From Gonocerus acuteangulatus (taxonomy: Eukaryota > Arthropoda > Insecta > Hemiptera > Coreidae): a DNA stretch of 64,000 nt. The position numbers and the translations under genes are program-made. Shown here in pieces: positions 47,201 through 59,210 of the stretch (its first letter is position 1; each line of letters begins with the position of its first letter). The stretch lies in the NCBI GenBank assembly GCA_946811695.1, contig OX328125.1, positions 104,256,176 through 104,320,175 of the forward strand, in the 5' to 3' direction. The notes under the pieces are model-generated. The model had not been told where the DNA came from. It saw nothing but the letters and a program-made list of their open reading frames with translations, and made no database searches.

Positions 47201-47419
47201 CTGCCTAGCGTCCTTCCTAGGGAGGGTTCTTTGTCTTTGATTTTGGTACTTAGAATTATGGGATACAGTTAAGGCGATAGCTTTAACCGTTTCCGAGAAA
47301 ATTGGAAGAATAATTGTTAAATCAAGTTTTTGGTTTGGTATCTTAGTATCATGGGTATATTTATATTTGACTGTTCAGATTTTAGCTATAACCGAAATAA
47401 AATGTAATATATTTTTTTA

Positions 47420-47465
47420 CGGCGCATTGACATCTAGGCTTTATGTGTAAAAAAAAAAAAAAAAT
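47420..47465 (-). mobile_element. SINE S-A tail remnant
   Basis: TTTTTTACGGCGCATTGACA-TCTAGGC on plus equals the inverse of the shared SINE tail with its A tract. An A run follows. The body and head are not present; a TIR element relative follows at 47503. Confidence 0.5.
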
Positions 47466-47502
47466 AAATAAAATCGTTTAGAGTCTTCGGCTCAAATTTA
47501 GG

Positions 47503-47652
47503 AACATAAATATGTTTTAGGTCCACCCGACGAACCTCTGTAATGTACTGTAGAACATACAGTTTTCTTTTTCGTACATTGGCGCATGCGCAACTCCAAT
47601 GTACACTTTTTTGTAACTTTTTTTTCAGTTTAGTCATCGCTAAAGCTTATTT
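47503..47652. mobile_element. One-unit relative of the 33677-34061 TIR element
   Basis: ACATAAATATGTTTTAGGTC, CACCCGACGAACCTCTGTAA, CTTTTTCGTACATTGGCGCA, TGCGCAACTCCAATG, TTTTTTGTAACTTTTTTTTC and AGTTTAGTCATCGCTAAAGC match both ends and one internal unit of the larger element. The inverted ends are diverged. Confidence 0.7.
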
Positions 47653-47774
47653 GCTGCATATTCATTGTTAAAATCATAAAAAAAATGAATTAAGATAAGA
47701 TTGTTTTAGCTTATAATCTTCCTGTATAACCTGAAATTACTGCTCTGTTCTCGAGTAAACATTTTAGTTAAAAA

Positions 47775-48685
47775 GTCCGTCACGCAGGAGCTGCATAACT
47801 AAGCACTTTCCTCAGAATTTGGGTAGTGTAGACTGCTTTCCAGAACAATTTGCTTAAAATATCCTACATAAATATAATAAAAACATGAATAGTTCTCTTT
47901 TAAATTTGTAATGAGTAACTGATCAATTATTAATTTGCTTCCAGAGTTATGCTTACACATGGTACCTACTACACTACATAATAAATACAAAAAAACTCAT
48001 ATTATCGTATTTTGATCTAACGCAGGAACAGGATACAGTCACTCTAGTGGTAGAAAGCGCTCCTTGCGGAGGCTTTGTGAGCCTACGTCTGGCGGGCTTT
48101 TCTATTGAAATATATTACAAATTAAACCCCCGCTTTCTGATTGACCGATTCAGCTCATTTTTACAACACTTCTTTCTCATGAGTTACCCACGAGGTATAC
48201 CGCGTTTCGTTACAATACAGCAGAAATTACGACCGGTATGAGTATAATAGGAATTTGGGTCCGGAGTAAACCCCCCCTTCTAATGAACCGATTTAGTTTA
48301 TTTTTACAACACATATTTACCTGTGGATTACCACTACGAATACCGAGTTTCGTCGAAATATACCAAAAATCACGGCTGGTAGTGGCGAATTGGTATTGTG
48401 GGTCCGGAGTAACCCCCCCCCCCCCTCCTAATGAACCGATTTAGTTCATTTTTATATCTCACTTTTCTCTCTATATTACCACTACGAATACCAAGTTTCG
48501 TTGAAATATAACAAATATTACGGCTGACATAGTCAAATTAGTGTTTTGGATTCGGGGTAAACCCCCCCCCTTCCGGTGGACCGACTTTGGTGGTTAACGA
48601 ACTCGTTCAATCGTTTGCTCATTGAATGCTATATACGAAGATTCGTGACGAAAAAACAAAAACTCTGGCCACTATCGTGTTAACA

Positions 48686-48735
<50 letters not shown>

Positions 48736-48891
48736 TATATATAAATTTTAACGGGGGTCATTTTCGGTGTCTACTAGGTAGGATCGATAAAGATTTGAAG
48801 ACATTTTTCAAAAATTCCGTCATGAGTCCAACCTCAATAGCTACTTTCCTTCGGAGGAAAGTGCTAATACTTTCCTTCGGAGGAAAGTGCT
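47775..48891 (-). mobile_element. Family B DINE-1/HINE-like element with doubled 5' hairpin
   Basis: On the minus strand it begins AGCACTTTCCTCCGAAGGAA (8-bp-stem hairpin), which occurs twice in tandem (48845-48891). It continues to GAGTCCAACC... and (TA)n at 48692-48753, then a body of diverged direct modules (GGTTTACTCCGGACCC, ATTCGTAGTGGTAAT), and ends at CTGAGGAAAGTGCTTAGTTA, TGCAGCTCCTGCGTGACGGACTTTT near 47775. The inverted copy of the 5' end (GGAAAGTGCT) lies near that 3' end. Same layout as family A, with short shared phrases such as AGTTCGTTAACCA. Confidence 0.8.
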
Positions 48892-49364
48892 AAAATGTAT
48901 TATCTTACGCAGTATTAGATTGAGCTTTAAAAAAAAAAACAAACAATTACCAACAGAACTCAAACCTGCATTTGAAGACATCTGTTGAATAACCACTTAG
49001 ATTTAAATTGTTGGGAATTAATGAATCAATTAACATTTGATCAGGACGCTGGTTCCTTTGGAGATATTGGTACGTTACAACGTTAAAAGAGTGAAATCGC
49101 CGTAGGAGTGAAACATTCTTATAATAGTAATAAAAATTGATCCAGCCATTTTCCGGAGATATTTTTACCTGAGTTCTAAGTTCCAAAACTTTAAGAAGTC
49201 AAGTTTAAAGAGAAAGTTTTTAACGGGCCCAACTTACGCAAGTTTTTATCGCCTCTCCTTATCTTCATTTTCGCTCGCATACAAAAATCTATTTGAATAT
49301 GACAGTAGCTATTACGGTAACTTAGAAAAACCTGTCATCCCGAAGACCTAGGCTTCCTAGGAAG
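48892..49364. other. AT-rich interval, nothing recognised
   Basis: An A tract near 48929-48938 and unremarkable sequence; the 79-codon minus frame shows no family motif. Confidence 0.45.
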
Positions 49365-49663
49365 AAGACGTTGGACCCGTATTTCTCCCGATCCGATCCG
49401 ATTTAGTTTGACCGAAAACGGCCGACAGCGGCCGACGTGAGTGCCTACATTCGTCCCGACCCAATGCGATCCGATTTACAAAGGCCTCGTTGTGAAGTGA
49501 AAATGAGTGATAAATTTAAGAAATACTACCTCATAAGCATAGAAGGTTGTAAACATTGGAAGTTTATAAACATTGGATGGTTATAAACATCTTTCCACGT
49601 AATTGAATAAATAAGGGAAACAAAAAACAAAAATGTGAATTGTTCTTAATTTTCTTAGCTTTC

Positions 49664-49732
<69 letters not shown>

Positions 49733-49980
49733 GGTTAAGATCTAGAGGCTATAGACCTTTTTGAAAACACAATATGTGGTTTGGCGCCATTTTGCTTCGT
49801 CGGTCCGAAATGGGTCGAGAAACAAACAAGTTTGAACGGCCGAGAATACGTCGCCATAGGATCGGATCGGGCCGGGTCGGGACCAATGTAGGCACCTCCA
49901 TTGAGATGCATGTGTTTGTTTTTCTTCCGACAGTCGGTGGCTATTGGATCGGATAGGATCGGGTCCAATGTATGTGCCCC
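49365..49980 (-). mobile_element. Family D element with internal poly(A)
   Basis: Inverse of 28143-28811: GTTGGACCCGTATTTCTCCC-GATCCGATCCG at one end, GGATCGGATAGGATCGGGTC-CAATGTATGTGCCCC at the other, the inner GTCGGGACCAATGTAGGCAC block, and a 65-base A tract at 49667-49731. Extra block GGCCGACAGCGGCCGACGTG is shared with 19338-19590. Confidence 0.72.
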
Positions 49981-50009
49981 CTTAGGCGGAGGGTATAATT
50001 CCCACTTAG

Positions 50010-50470
50010 AATACTGTTTTCTAAGCCTTTCCGTGTCTGTCTGTTTATCGGTTTTTCTGTTTATTTATTTATTTCTTTGTCTGTTCCTTATACAAATCTA
50101 CACCGTTTGACCGATTTTGACCACACTTGGCACACAGGTAGGCCTTGATACGAGAAATCTCATAGGCTAGGTCAAAATAGTCTAAATTCAAAATTTGGTC
50201 AAAAGTTTTGTTCAAGAAAAATTGGCTACATTGAACCATTCAGATTGTGACGGCCATTTTGAATCGACTACTACTGGCCTCTGTCGGCTGTTAGATGAAG
50301 TGCTGTTGTGCTCGCCTCTGCCGGTATCATTATTAACTAAAACAAATTCACATCGTTTGACCGATTTTTGTAACTGGGTATAGACAACTAGGTATCAAGT
50401 AGATCTTGATTCGGGGAAAGTCATAGACAGAAAGTAGGTGTAGCATGGCGCACTGGGTAACAGCTAGTAT
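50010..50470 (-). mobile_element. Family F element, inverse copy
   Basis: It contains AAATCTACACCGTTTGACCG, ACCACACTTGGCACACAGGT, TGTGACGGCCATTTTGAATC, CTACTACTGGCCTCTG and AAAGTAGGTGTAGCATGGCG, and ends CACTGGGTAACAGCTAGTAT, all inverse to 32783-33262. The (TA)n end is replaced by TCTGTCTGTTTATCGG and TTTA repeats. Confidence 0.65.
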
Positions 50471-50534
50471 GCTATAAAATTTCGCAAATAACTTTCTGTT
50501 GTCAGGGTAGAAAATTGCTTTAATAGCTCTCACG

Positions 50535-50640
50535 ACATGTACACAGCACTAACCATGCTATCTCCCTAGTGTAGTGTCCAGTAACGTCATATATAACTGA
50601 GGGACATTTGCGTCATGTCATTAAACTGATTTTCTTATCA
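50535..50640 (+). mobile_element. Possible SINE S-B 3' remnant
   Basis: ACCATGCTATCTCCCTAGTG and a terminal CATTAAACTGATTTT loosely follow the S-B 3' region (CACACTATCTCCCTAGTGTG ... GGGACTGATTTT). Low similarity between these points. Confidence 0.35.
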
Positions 50641-51129
50641 GTGTATCTTAAGCTTGATGTGCTTTATATTCTGAAAATCGGAATGTGCATAAGGGGCAGT
50701 TATGATAATCCGCCTCCCCATTAGTATAAGAAATACAAACATATTCACCAACTAACCGTATAATGATTCGCAAGAAGATGGTTTCTTCAGACCCCGGCTG
50801 CCATCAACGGAATGTTTAAGTATGACAGAAGGGTTAACTGAAGATTGTCAAGTCGACACCGACTCATGTATTATACATCTCTCGCCCTGGCTTACAACGC
50901 TTCGACGGGGGAGAAAATCATTAAAAACATCGTCTCTTCTACGTGATCTCCGGACGTTTATTATGGTAAACACAGACTTCTTGACAGTCTCGATGCGTCC
51001 GTAAGCTCAGGGAGTCTGTTTATTTTCCATCTTACTCCCACGCATTGATGTAGAAGTACTAGGGAAAGATACTGGTTCTAAGAAGTTCCCTTCATTCCTA
51101 TTCATTTTTATTAGCTTGTATATATATCG

Positions 51130-51712
51130 TACAAGGTGTATCGCAATACTCCATACCATAATAATCACAGCTATGAGTATACCATAATAATCACAGCTAT
51201 GAGTATACCATAATAATCACAGCTATGAGTATACCGTTGGAACGTTGATTACATTTTACAAATTTTATGAAATTCAGTAGTCTGCAGGATTTTCTTTGGA
51301 AGAGTAGTGATTTTCGCAATACTCCATACCATAATAATCACAGCTATGAGTATACCATAATAATCACAGCTATGAGTATACCGTTGGAACGTTGATTACA
51401 TTTTACAAATTTTATGAAATTCAGTAGTCTGCAGGATTTTCTTTGGAAGAGTAGTGATTTTCGCAATACTCCATACCATAATAATCACAGCTATGAGTAT
51501 ACCGTTGGAACGTTGATTGCATTTTACAAATTTTATGAAATTCAGTAGTCTGCAGGATTTTCTTTGGAAGAGTAGTGATTTTCCCAATACTCCATACCAT
51601 AATAATCACAGCTATGAGTATACCGTTGGAACGTTGATTACATTTTACAAATTTTATGAAATTCAGTAGTCTGCAGGATTTTCTTTGGAAGAGTAGTGAT
51701 TTTCGCAATGCT
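51130..51712. repeat. Nested tandem repeat: 26-bp unit inside a 121-bp unit
   Basis: The 26-base unit ACCATAATAATCACAGCTATGAGTAT is tandemly repeated three times, then two, then once, then once in four successive 121-base units that continue CGTTGGAACGTTGATTACAT, TTTACAAATTTTATGAAATT, CAGTAGTCTGCAGGATTTTC, TTTGGAAGAGTAGTGATTTT. The minus frames of 63 and 95 codons only read the repeat. Confidence 0.95.
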
Positions 51713-51748
51713 GTCGCTAACTAGAAGCGTTTATTATTTTCTACTTTT

Positions 51749-52731
51749 AGCACTTTCCTCCGAAGGAAAGTAGCTATTGAGGTTGCACTCATGACGGAAT
51801 TTTTGAAAAATTTCTTCAAATCTTTATCGATCCTTCCTAGTAGACACCGAAAATGATCCCCGTTAAAATTGATTTTTTCGTTACGAAACTTCGATTAGCA
51901 AACGATTGAACGAGTTCGTTAACCACAAAAATCGGTTCGCCGGAAGGGGAGTTTACCCCGAACCCAAAACACTAATTTGACCATGTCAGCCGTAATATTT
52001 GTTATATTTCAACGAAACTTGGTATTCGTAGTGGTAATATAGAGAGAGAAGTGAGATATAAAAATGAACTAAATCAGTTCATAAGGAGGGGGGGGGTTTA
52101 CTCCGGACCCACAATACCAATTCGCCACTACCAGCCGTGATTTTTGGTATATTTCGACGAAACTCGGTATTCGTAGTGTTAATCAACAGGTAAATATGTG
52201 TTGTAAAAATAAACTAAGTCGGTTCAATTGGAGGGGGGTTTACTCTGGACCCAAATTACTAATATACTCATACCGGTCGTAATTTCTGCTGTATTGTAAC
52301 TAAAAGCGGTATACGTCGTGGGTAACTCATGAGAAAGAAGTTGTAAAAATGAGCTGAATCGGTCAATCGGAAAGGGGGGTTTACTTTGTAATATATTTCA
52401 ATAGAAAAGCCCGCCAGACGTAGGTTCACAAAGCCGCCGCAAGGAGCGCTTTCTACCACTAGAGGGACTGTATTCTGTTCCTGCGTTTTATCAAAATACG
52501 ATAATACGAGGTTTTTTGTATTTATTACGTAGTGTAGTAGGTACCGTGTGTAAACATAACTCTGGAAGCAAATTAATAATTGATCAGTTACTCATTACAA
52601 AATTAAAAGAGAACTATTCATGTTTTTATTTTATTTATGTAGGATATATTAAGCACATTGTTCTGGAAAGCAGTCTACACTACCCAAATTCTGAGGAAAG
52701 TGCTTAGTTATGCAGCTCCTGCGTGACGGGC
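51749..52731 (+). mobile_element. Family B element, complete but lacking (TA)n
   Basis: TTTT|AGCACTTTCCTCCGAAGGAA hairpin, CATGACGGAATTTTTGAAAA, TTTATCGATCCTTCCTAGTA, then body with repeated GGTTTACTCCGGACCC modules, and the end GGAAAGTGCTTAGTTATGCA, GCTCCTGCGTGACGGGC|TTTTT. The microsatellite is missing between CCCGTTAAAATT and the body, so the tract is gained or lost among copies. Confidence 0.82.
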
Positions 52732-52992
52732 TTTTTGAATTGATATTGCGCTTTGAATGAGATAATTGTAAACATTGGATTTGCATTAGCCTTGAAGCCA
52801 ATTTAATGCTGATTTTAAATTTGTAATGAAACGTTTAAAAATATGTGTAAAAGCAGAGAAAATTGGAGTTGTACTACAAAAAACACGGGGTTTTCTAAAG
52901 AACCTTTAGAACAGCATAAGTCTGGCACGGAGTAAGATAGAAATGTTTAATTGGTGGTGTCGAACTACATTTTTTGGCTAGTTTTACCCCCT

Positions 52993-52995
<3 letters not shown>

Positions 52996-53040
<45 letters not shown>

Positions 53041-53202
53041 GGCGCATCTACATCTAAGTCATTAGCGCCGACATCCAGGGTGCAGCGAGGAATTTTCCCA
53101 GCGAGCCCTGAGATGATAAAATTTCTGCCGGAGGAGGGAATCGAACCCATCATCGCCTACTTATGAATCCAAGGCGCTAGCCACTAGACCACGGGAGACC
53201 CC
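52996..53202 (-). mobile_element. SINE S-A, full length
   Basis: Minus strand: GGTCTCCCGTGGTCTAGTGG (A box), GTTCGATTCCCTCC (B box), TCCTCGCTGCACCCTGGATG, GGCGCTAATGACTTAGATGT, AGATGCGCCGT, then an A tail of 43 (52996-53038 as Ts). Best full-length copy for defining the family. Confidence 0.92.
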
Positions 53203-53519
53203 TCCCTGGAGCATTGGCATTAACTTGCGATATACCCTGTATAAAGATAGTTTGTAGGTGTAGTTTAGTTTAATTTTTTTTTTTTTTTTTTTTAAAAAAA
53301 GAACTACTGAATCCAAAAAATGGAAAAGGATTTAAGTGCTAAAAATTAATCCGATGACACTTTTATTTGAATATTTTAGCTATTGGCACTTACATCCGTT
53401 TCCATTTATTGTACATAACTATGATTACTTTTTTAGTAATCATTTGATAATAAAAAGAAACGGGCAGCCTTAATGTAAAAAATTCCCGACAATTCTACTA
53501 ATAGTGAAAGATTCTATTG
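53203..53519. other. AT-rich interval, nothing recognised
   Basis: T tract at 53274-53293; nothing else identified. Confidence 0.45.
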
Positions 53520-54300
53520 CCTACTGTGGCTGTAAATATTTTCGGTAAAATGAAGTTTCACGCCCTCAAAACCGATTTCTTTCAAATTTTGTAGAATAAC
53601 GTATTTTGATGCACTAAACACGAATACGTTAAAAAAAACCTTCGCATTTAACAAGGAAAGAAGTTATTAAGCACTAAAGTTAATAGAATTCTATTAATTT
53701 TAGCGAGTTGGATTGACTGGGGTTTTGTTATCTTCTTGAGCGAGCGTAGCGAGCAGAAACGCATAGCACGAATGCCCTTAAGCGACAGGTGACGACGGGT
53801 GAGGATGCCCTTAAAATTAACAATATTTTTGAATAAATGGTTTCTGAACATTTCAAATGAGAATTCTCTGTTTCCCAATGTTACATATCTGCGCATGCGC
53901 GTGTTTACAAATACGCTGTTGACGCCTAGTTTTATAACCTTCCTAACAGTGAACTTTGGGGCTTAATATTATATTCTATTAGAATTCTATTAATTTTAGC
54001 GAGTTGGATTGACTGGGGTTTTGTTATCTTGTTGAGCGAGCGGAAACGCATAGCATGTATGCCTTAAAGTCGTCATTTATGCCTTAAAGCCGTCACAAAT
54101 TTAGTTGTTTACATTAGCTCTCATAACCCGCATAACAGTGAACTTTAGTGCTTAATAACTTGTTTCCTAGTTAAATGCGAAGGTTTTTTTTTAACGTATT
54201 CATGTTTAGTGCATTAAAATATGCTATTGCACAAATTTTGAAAGAAATCTGTTTTCAGGGCGTGAAACTTCATTTTTACCATATTTTCTACTTTAGCTCC
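53520..54300. mobile_element. Fold-back MITE with about 150-bp terminal arms and inner direct repeats
   Basis: Left arm about 53547-53690 (AAAATGAAGTTTCACGCCCT, ATACGTTAAAAAAAACCTTC, GCATTTAACAAGGAAAGAAG, TTATTAAGCACTAAAG) is mirrored at about 54125-54280. Inside, an 80-base direct repeat (ATTCTATTAATTTTAGCGAG, TTGGATTGACTGGGGTTTTG) occurs at about 53688 and 53985. No transposase; the 82-codon minus frame is within the repeat. Superfamily undetermined; target duplication unclear. Confidence 0.82.
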
Positions 54301-55321
<1,021 letters not shown>

Positions 55322-56216
55322 ATTTACCTATTTTATTCTTCAAGATATCGGACTAGTATTTCTAAAGTGACAACTCAAAAATCGGTTTTATTCACACCGA
55401 CATAGATATGACTATGAAAGACATGGTAAATATCTCTTTATCAACCAGCAAAACTGCATGCACCTAGCTTCAGAGCTTTTACACCAGAAGGCACTTGTGT
55501 CACTCTTCCAGTCTTAATCCTATTAATCATTAATCCTGCTATTATGTCTTAAACTTCCTTTGAATTAAATTTACTTTTTCAATATCTTTTATTGGCTTTA
55601 TGATTCCTTATTTAATAAAATAAATATTATGTTTCATTTGACATATGTACTTCAATACTGTAGATTTTCCGTATCAGTTCTGTTTATTTTTCATCTACAA
55701 ACAAGTACCCTATGTCTATATGTTTAATGATAAAAATACGGATGGAGTTAAAATAAATATTTTATGAAGTAAATATTAATAAAATAGAGAGGGGTGTTGT
55801 ATATATTTTCCATGAAGTATTCCTTGAATATAAAGCTAGCTGCTTGAATAATATGAAGTTGAGATGTAAATGAAAAGTTTCATTAAAAGAGGAAAACAAA
55901 CTTGGCTGTCTCAGCTGTTGGATATTTTCCCATCGCTGACCCTGACAGAATAAAGAATTTCACTCTTCTAATAGAAAAACCTCTGAGAGTAGCATTTATT
56001 TAAATTTTAATTATTCCTCGCATATTTTTGTTGTTTTTTTACTTGGCTTACAGATTAAATTCTAATTCTTGTTTAATCCAAATATTTGTAGGTAGTATTT
56101 TTTCCAGGCCTGGAGATAACGTGTTTTATTATCAGTATTGGCTGGATAATATATGAATAAACTGGGATGAGCTTTATTTCTTTGGCGATCCTACAACAAT
56201 TATTTAAAGCACACAG
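55322..56216. other. AT-rich interval, nothing recognised
   Basis: No repeat of this window, no gene-like frame. Confidence 0.5.
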
Positions 56217-56427
56217 GAGACCCGGTAGCCGTGAGGGTTAAGGGGTGAGCTCTTAACACTCCGTGCCAAAGGTCGTGGGTTCGATTCCCATTAGGGGCGG
56301 TGGCTTTTCTTTCGATAAAAGAAAAGGCATCACCCCTATCCTGGCTAGAAAAGGGTGGTAACCTATAGATAACCCGTCCTAAAATTCGTGGTTAATAATA
56401 AATGGACGTTAAAATTTAAATAAATAA
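56217..56427 (+). mobile_element. SINE family S-C, full length
   Basis: GAGACCCGGTAGCCGTGAGG (A-box side, GTAGCCGTGAGGGTTAAGG), GGGTTCGATTCCC (B box), GGTGGCTTTTCTTTCGATAA, GGCATCACCCCTATCCTGGC, AACCTATAGATAACCCGTCC, TTAATAATAAATGGACGTTA and a TTTAAATAAATAAA end. It defines the family whose head-truncated copies lie at 30726 and 44628. It differs from S-A and S-B in body and tail. Confidence 0.88.
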
Positions 56428-56954
56428 AGCACACATCTTTTTGATTTCACCCATGCCTTTCTTCTGAATAAACAAGATCCATTTAATTTTTTTTAAATAT
56501 CATAGTTTTTAATACTCAAACCAAAAACTGGCCAGAAAACTATTTGTATCTACTTTTATCGAAAACGTTAACAGATGTATCCTTAATAAATTATTTATTC
56601 GTTTTTCTACCCCCCCCCCCCCAAAAAAACGATTAAAAGTATACCTGCAAACCTATTTACGACAAAACGTAAGAGCTGCGCGTTTTTGTAAATTTTTAGG
56701 GAGAAAAGGAGCTAAACAAAAGTCTGAAAAAATGAATAAACTAAAATAACTAGGGCTAATTAAGAAGTGCAGATATATTCACATGTTGATGAATGAAACA
56801 GGTGATGATGCTGTGAGAAGTAAGAGCCCCTCCAATCCATATATTTAGCCTCGATGTTTTACAATCGTGGGAAGGAAATCGTCACCATCATCCACATAGC
56901 TCAGTACATTGTTGGCTCCTTTGGCGTGGGTGTTTATCAAACTTAACATTGGGT
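56428..56954. other. Decayed family A-like sequence
   Basis: AATACTCAAACCAAAAACTG, TATCGAAAACGTTAACAG, TATTCGTTTTTCTACC and ACCTGCAAACCTATTTACG follow the family A body on the minus-type reading, heavily diverged, with a C run at 56610-56623. Unclear ends. Confidence 0.4.
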
Positions 56955-57720
56955 CATGTGCGTATATAGGTAATCATTGGGGGAGGGGCTGGAGCCATTT
57001 CCGGGGTATGGAATACTGGCAATCTAGAACTTGTAATAGTTTTAGACAACTAAAACGCTATTATACCCAAAATAATATTAATAATACTTTTTCTGTACAA
57101 AGTGATCTTATTTAATTTACTTTTAAGAGACACCAATAGAATGGAAGAGAGCCCTCATGCAGCTCAGACTCTCAAGGGACTCGGAGTTGAGGCTTGATCT
57201 TAAAGGCACCTCCTACAGGATCGACACAGGACTAGATTGCACTATATCCAGTCTCCGGAAACCCGAGACACTCGCCCATTTTCTCCTGGAATCCCCAATC
57301 TACCGAACTGACCGCACTACATACTTTCAAAATATGTACCAAGAAGTTGATGAAGACAATCTCACATTGATTCTTTCACCTTCGAATAAGGACTCAATGT
57401 TCAGGCTCTTCTGCTTCCCCATGGAAGCTCTAATGATAAGATCATTTGTGCTTTTTGAATAGTAGCGAGTAATTTAATCTTTCATAAATATATATAATTT
57501 AATGTTTCTATTATTATGATTAACATTTTAATTATGTATATTTATTACGATCCACTGAGAAATTTATCATTATTAATTATTTATTATTTTTTGGTTGTAA
57601 CCAGACCTCTGTAACTGTTTTTTAAACAAAATACAGAATTTGATCTATCTAATTTACATTTAGGGGGTTTAAGACACATTTTTACCGATCAAATCAAACT
57701 TTCGGGGGGCTGCAGCCCAT
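56955..57720. mobile_element. hAT-type MITE interrupted by a LINE
   Basis: Left part 56955-57127 (CATGTGCGTATATAGG, GGGGTATGGAATACT, GTGATCTTATTTAATTTAC) and right part 57650-57720 (ACACATTTTTACCGATCAAA, TTTCGGGGGGCTGCAGCC) are homologous to 6636-6911. The right inverted repeat is truncated. The LINE insertion between the two parts carries a target repeat. Confidence 0.8.
57128..57649 (+). pseudogene. 5'-truncated LINE 3' end inserted in the MITE
   Basis: An open frame from the insertion point to 57462 encodes TPIEWKRALMQLRLSRDSEL, YRIDTGLDCTISSLRKPETL, AHFLLESPIYRTDRTTYFQN, then a stop after MIRSFVLFE. The AHFLLESPIYRTDR pattern (C replaced by S) is the degraded C-terminal Cys/His region of LINE ORF2. 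A 3' UTR follows. TAATTTACTTTTAAG (57113-57127) against TAATTTACATTTAGG (57650-57664) is the target duplication. It differs from the other LINE families here. The annotated ATG at 57157 is internal. Confidence 0.75.
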
Positions 57721-58299
57721 GCATCGGGTGCTGTGGGACGACCCTAAAGTAATGCTGGACATTCGGCCAAAAAATGACACTTTTAATTTGGGATTGCCAT
57801 TGTATTGTTAGAAAATCCTTTTCATTCAACACTTTAAAAAAAAAACAAAAAAAAAACACACCTTAGAGCAAAATGTTTGTAGTTTAAAATAAAATATAAT
57901 CGCTCAAATTTAATAATTTGAAGCTAGTTCTCTGGGCGATTTTCGTAAGCCTTTACCGATATTTTTGTTGTGATTTTCATCAAGAAATCCCGACAGTTCG
58001 ATTGATACAAACGTTTTATAGGCTTAAACTAACTTAATATGGGTGAGTTATTCTTCAATAAAACCATTATTCATTAGTGGATTAAGAAATTATTTTTTAA
58101 ATATCAATTCTTCGAAAAACGTTTTTTAAATTAGTATATTTGCCCTTGGATTTTTTTTCAGTAAAAGTATAACAAACTATTTTAAATCACAAGATGGAAA
58201 AAATTAAATTATTCTAAAATTGTTCTCATGCTTAGGTTAACCCCAGAGTAAGGCGGCTCCATATTGCTGTTTTTACAAGTTTTTTCATTTTTACGAAAG
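57721..58299. other. AT-rich interval, nothing recognised
   Basis: A run near 57838-57857; no gene-like frame. Confidence 0.45.
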
Positions 58300-58388
58300 G
58301 TCGTGTTTCTATTCTAAGCTTCCCAAATGACACTACGGATAAAGAAGAAAACACGCTGAATTGACGCTGTTCCTGCGATTCGGACTTT
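58300..58388 (+). mobile_element. Family A 3'-end fragment (diverged)
   Basis: TTTCTATTCTAAGCTTCCCA, AAATGACACTACGGATAAAG, GAAAACACGCTGAATTGACG, CTGTTCCTGCGATTCGGAC, then TTTCG. The LINE fragment begins immediately after the terminal hairpin. Confidence 0.65.
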
Positions 58389-59210
58389 CGATTTCCATGA
58401 AACAAAATTCACAACAGAGAATTCTGAGTCTACATTCTAACTCCGTAATACCCTGGCTCATCAAATGGAAAATCAAAGTTAACCCTCAGAAATCCTGCCA
58501 CTCAACCTTTACCCTCAGGCGATCATCCTGCCCTCTAGTGTTCCTCCATAGTTCTCTAATTCCTCAAAAATCCGAAATTCGCTATCTAGGCCTAATACTT
58601 GACAAACGGCTAACATGGAAGCCACATATTACCCAGAAGAGACAAGAACTCAGCCGACGATACAGACTATTACTACACCTACTTGACAGACGATATAATC
58701 TCTCACTAACAAACAAACGCCTCATTTACATGACCATTCTCAGACCAACATGTACTTACGGAATTCAACTCTGGGGTTCCACAAAGCCTTCCAACTCCTA
58801 CAAAATCCAATCCATGCAGTCTAAAATTCTCCGGAAAATAACCGATGCTCCGTTTTATGTCTCCAATTTGACCCTCCATAATGACCTTAATATCCCTTTT
58901 ATCCAACCTTTAGCCAAATCCCTCTACCGCAAATTCCATTCGAACCTACACGGCCATCCTAACTCCTTAATAAATTCTCTATCCTCCCAGCACATTCCTC
59001 ACTACCCCATTCGGCGACTGAAACGCAAGTGGCCAAGAGATCAACTCTAAAAAGTGTATCTGTGAAAAAAAAAAAATCTGTCTAGTGGGTACTACTAATG
59101 TGCAGCTTCCCACCTCATGAACATTCATGTCAATATAATCTAGCAATAATTTACTAGAAATGTATCTTAACATTGTTGTAAATTCCAAATAAATAAAAAA
59201 AAAAAAAGAA
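58389..59210 (+). pseudogene. Jockey-like LINE reverse transcriptase C-terminal fragment
   Basis: One frame open from about 58390 to 59050 encodes IPWLIKWKIKVNPQKSCHST, RRSSCPLVFLHSSLIPQKSE, IRYLGLILDKRLTWKPHITQ, KRQELSRRYRLLLHLLDRRY, NKRLIYMTILRPTCTYGIQL, KILRKITDAPFYVSN and ends RRLKRKWPRDQL. These are the post-YADD RT and thumb motifs of Jockey-type LINEs. The YADD box itself is upstream of the truncation. No RNase H follows, as in Jockey elements. The frame is intact, so this is younger than the copy at 8237. The 3' UTR ends with A tracts (59063-59075 and 59197-59208). Confidence 0.9.
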
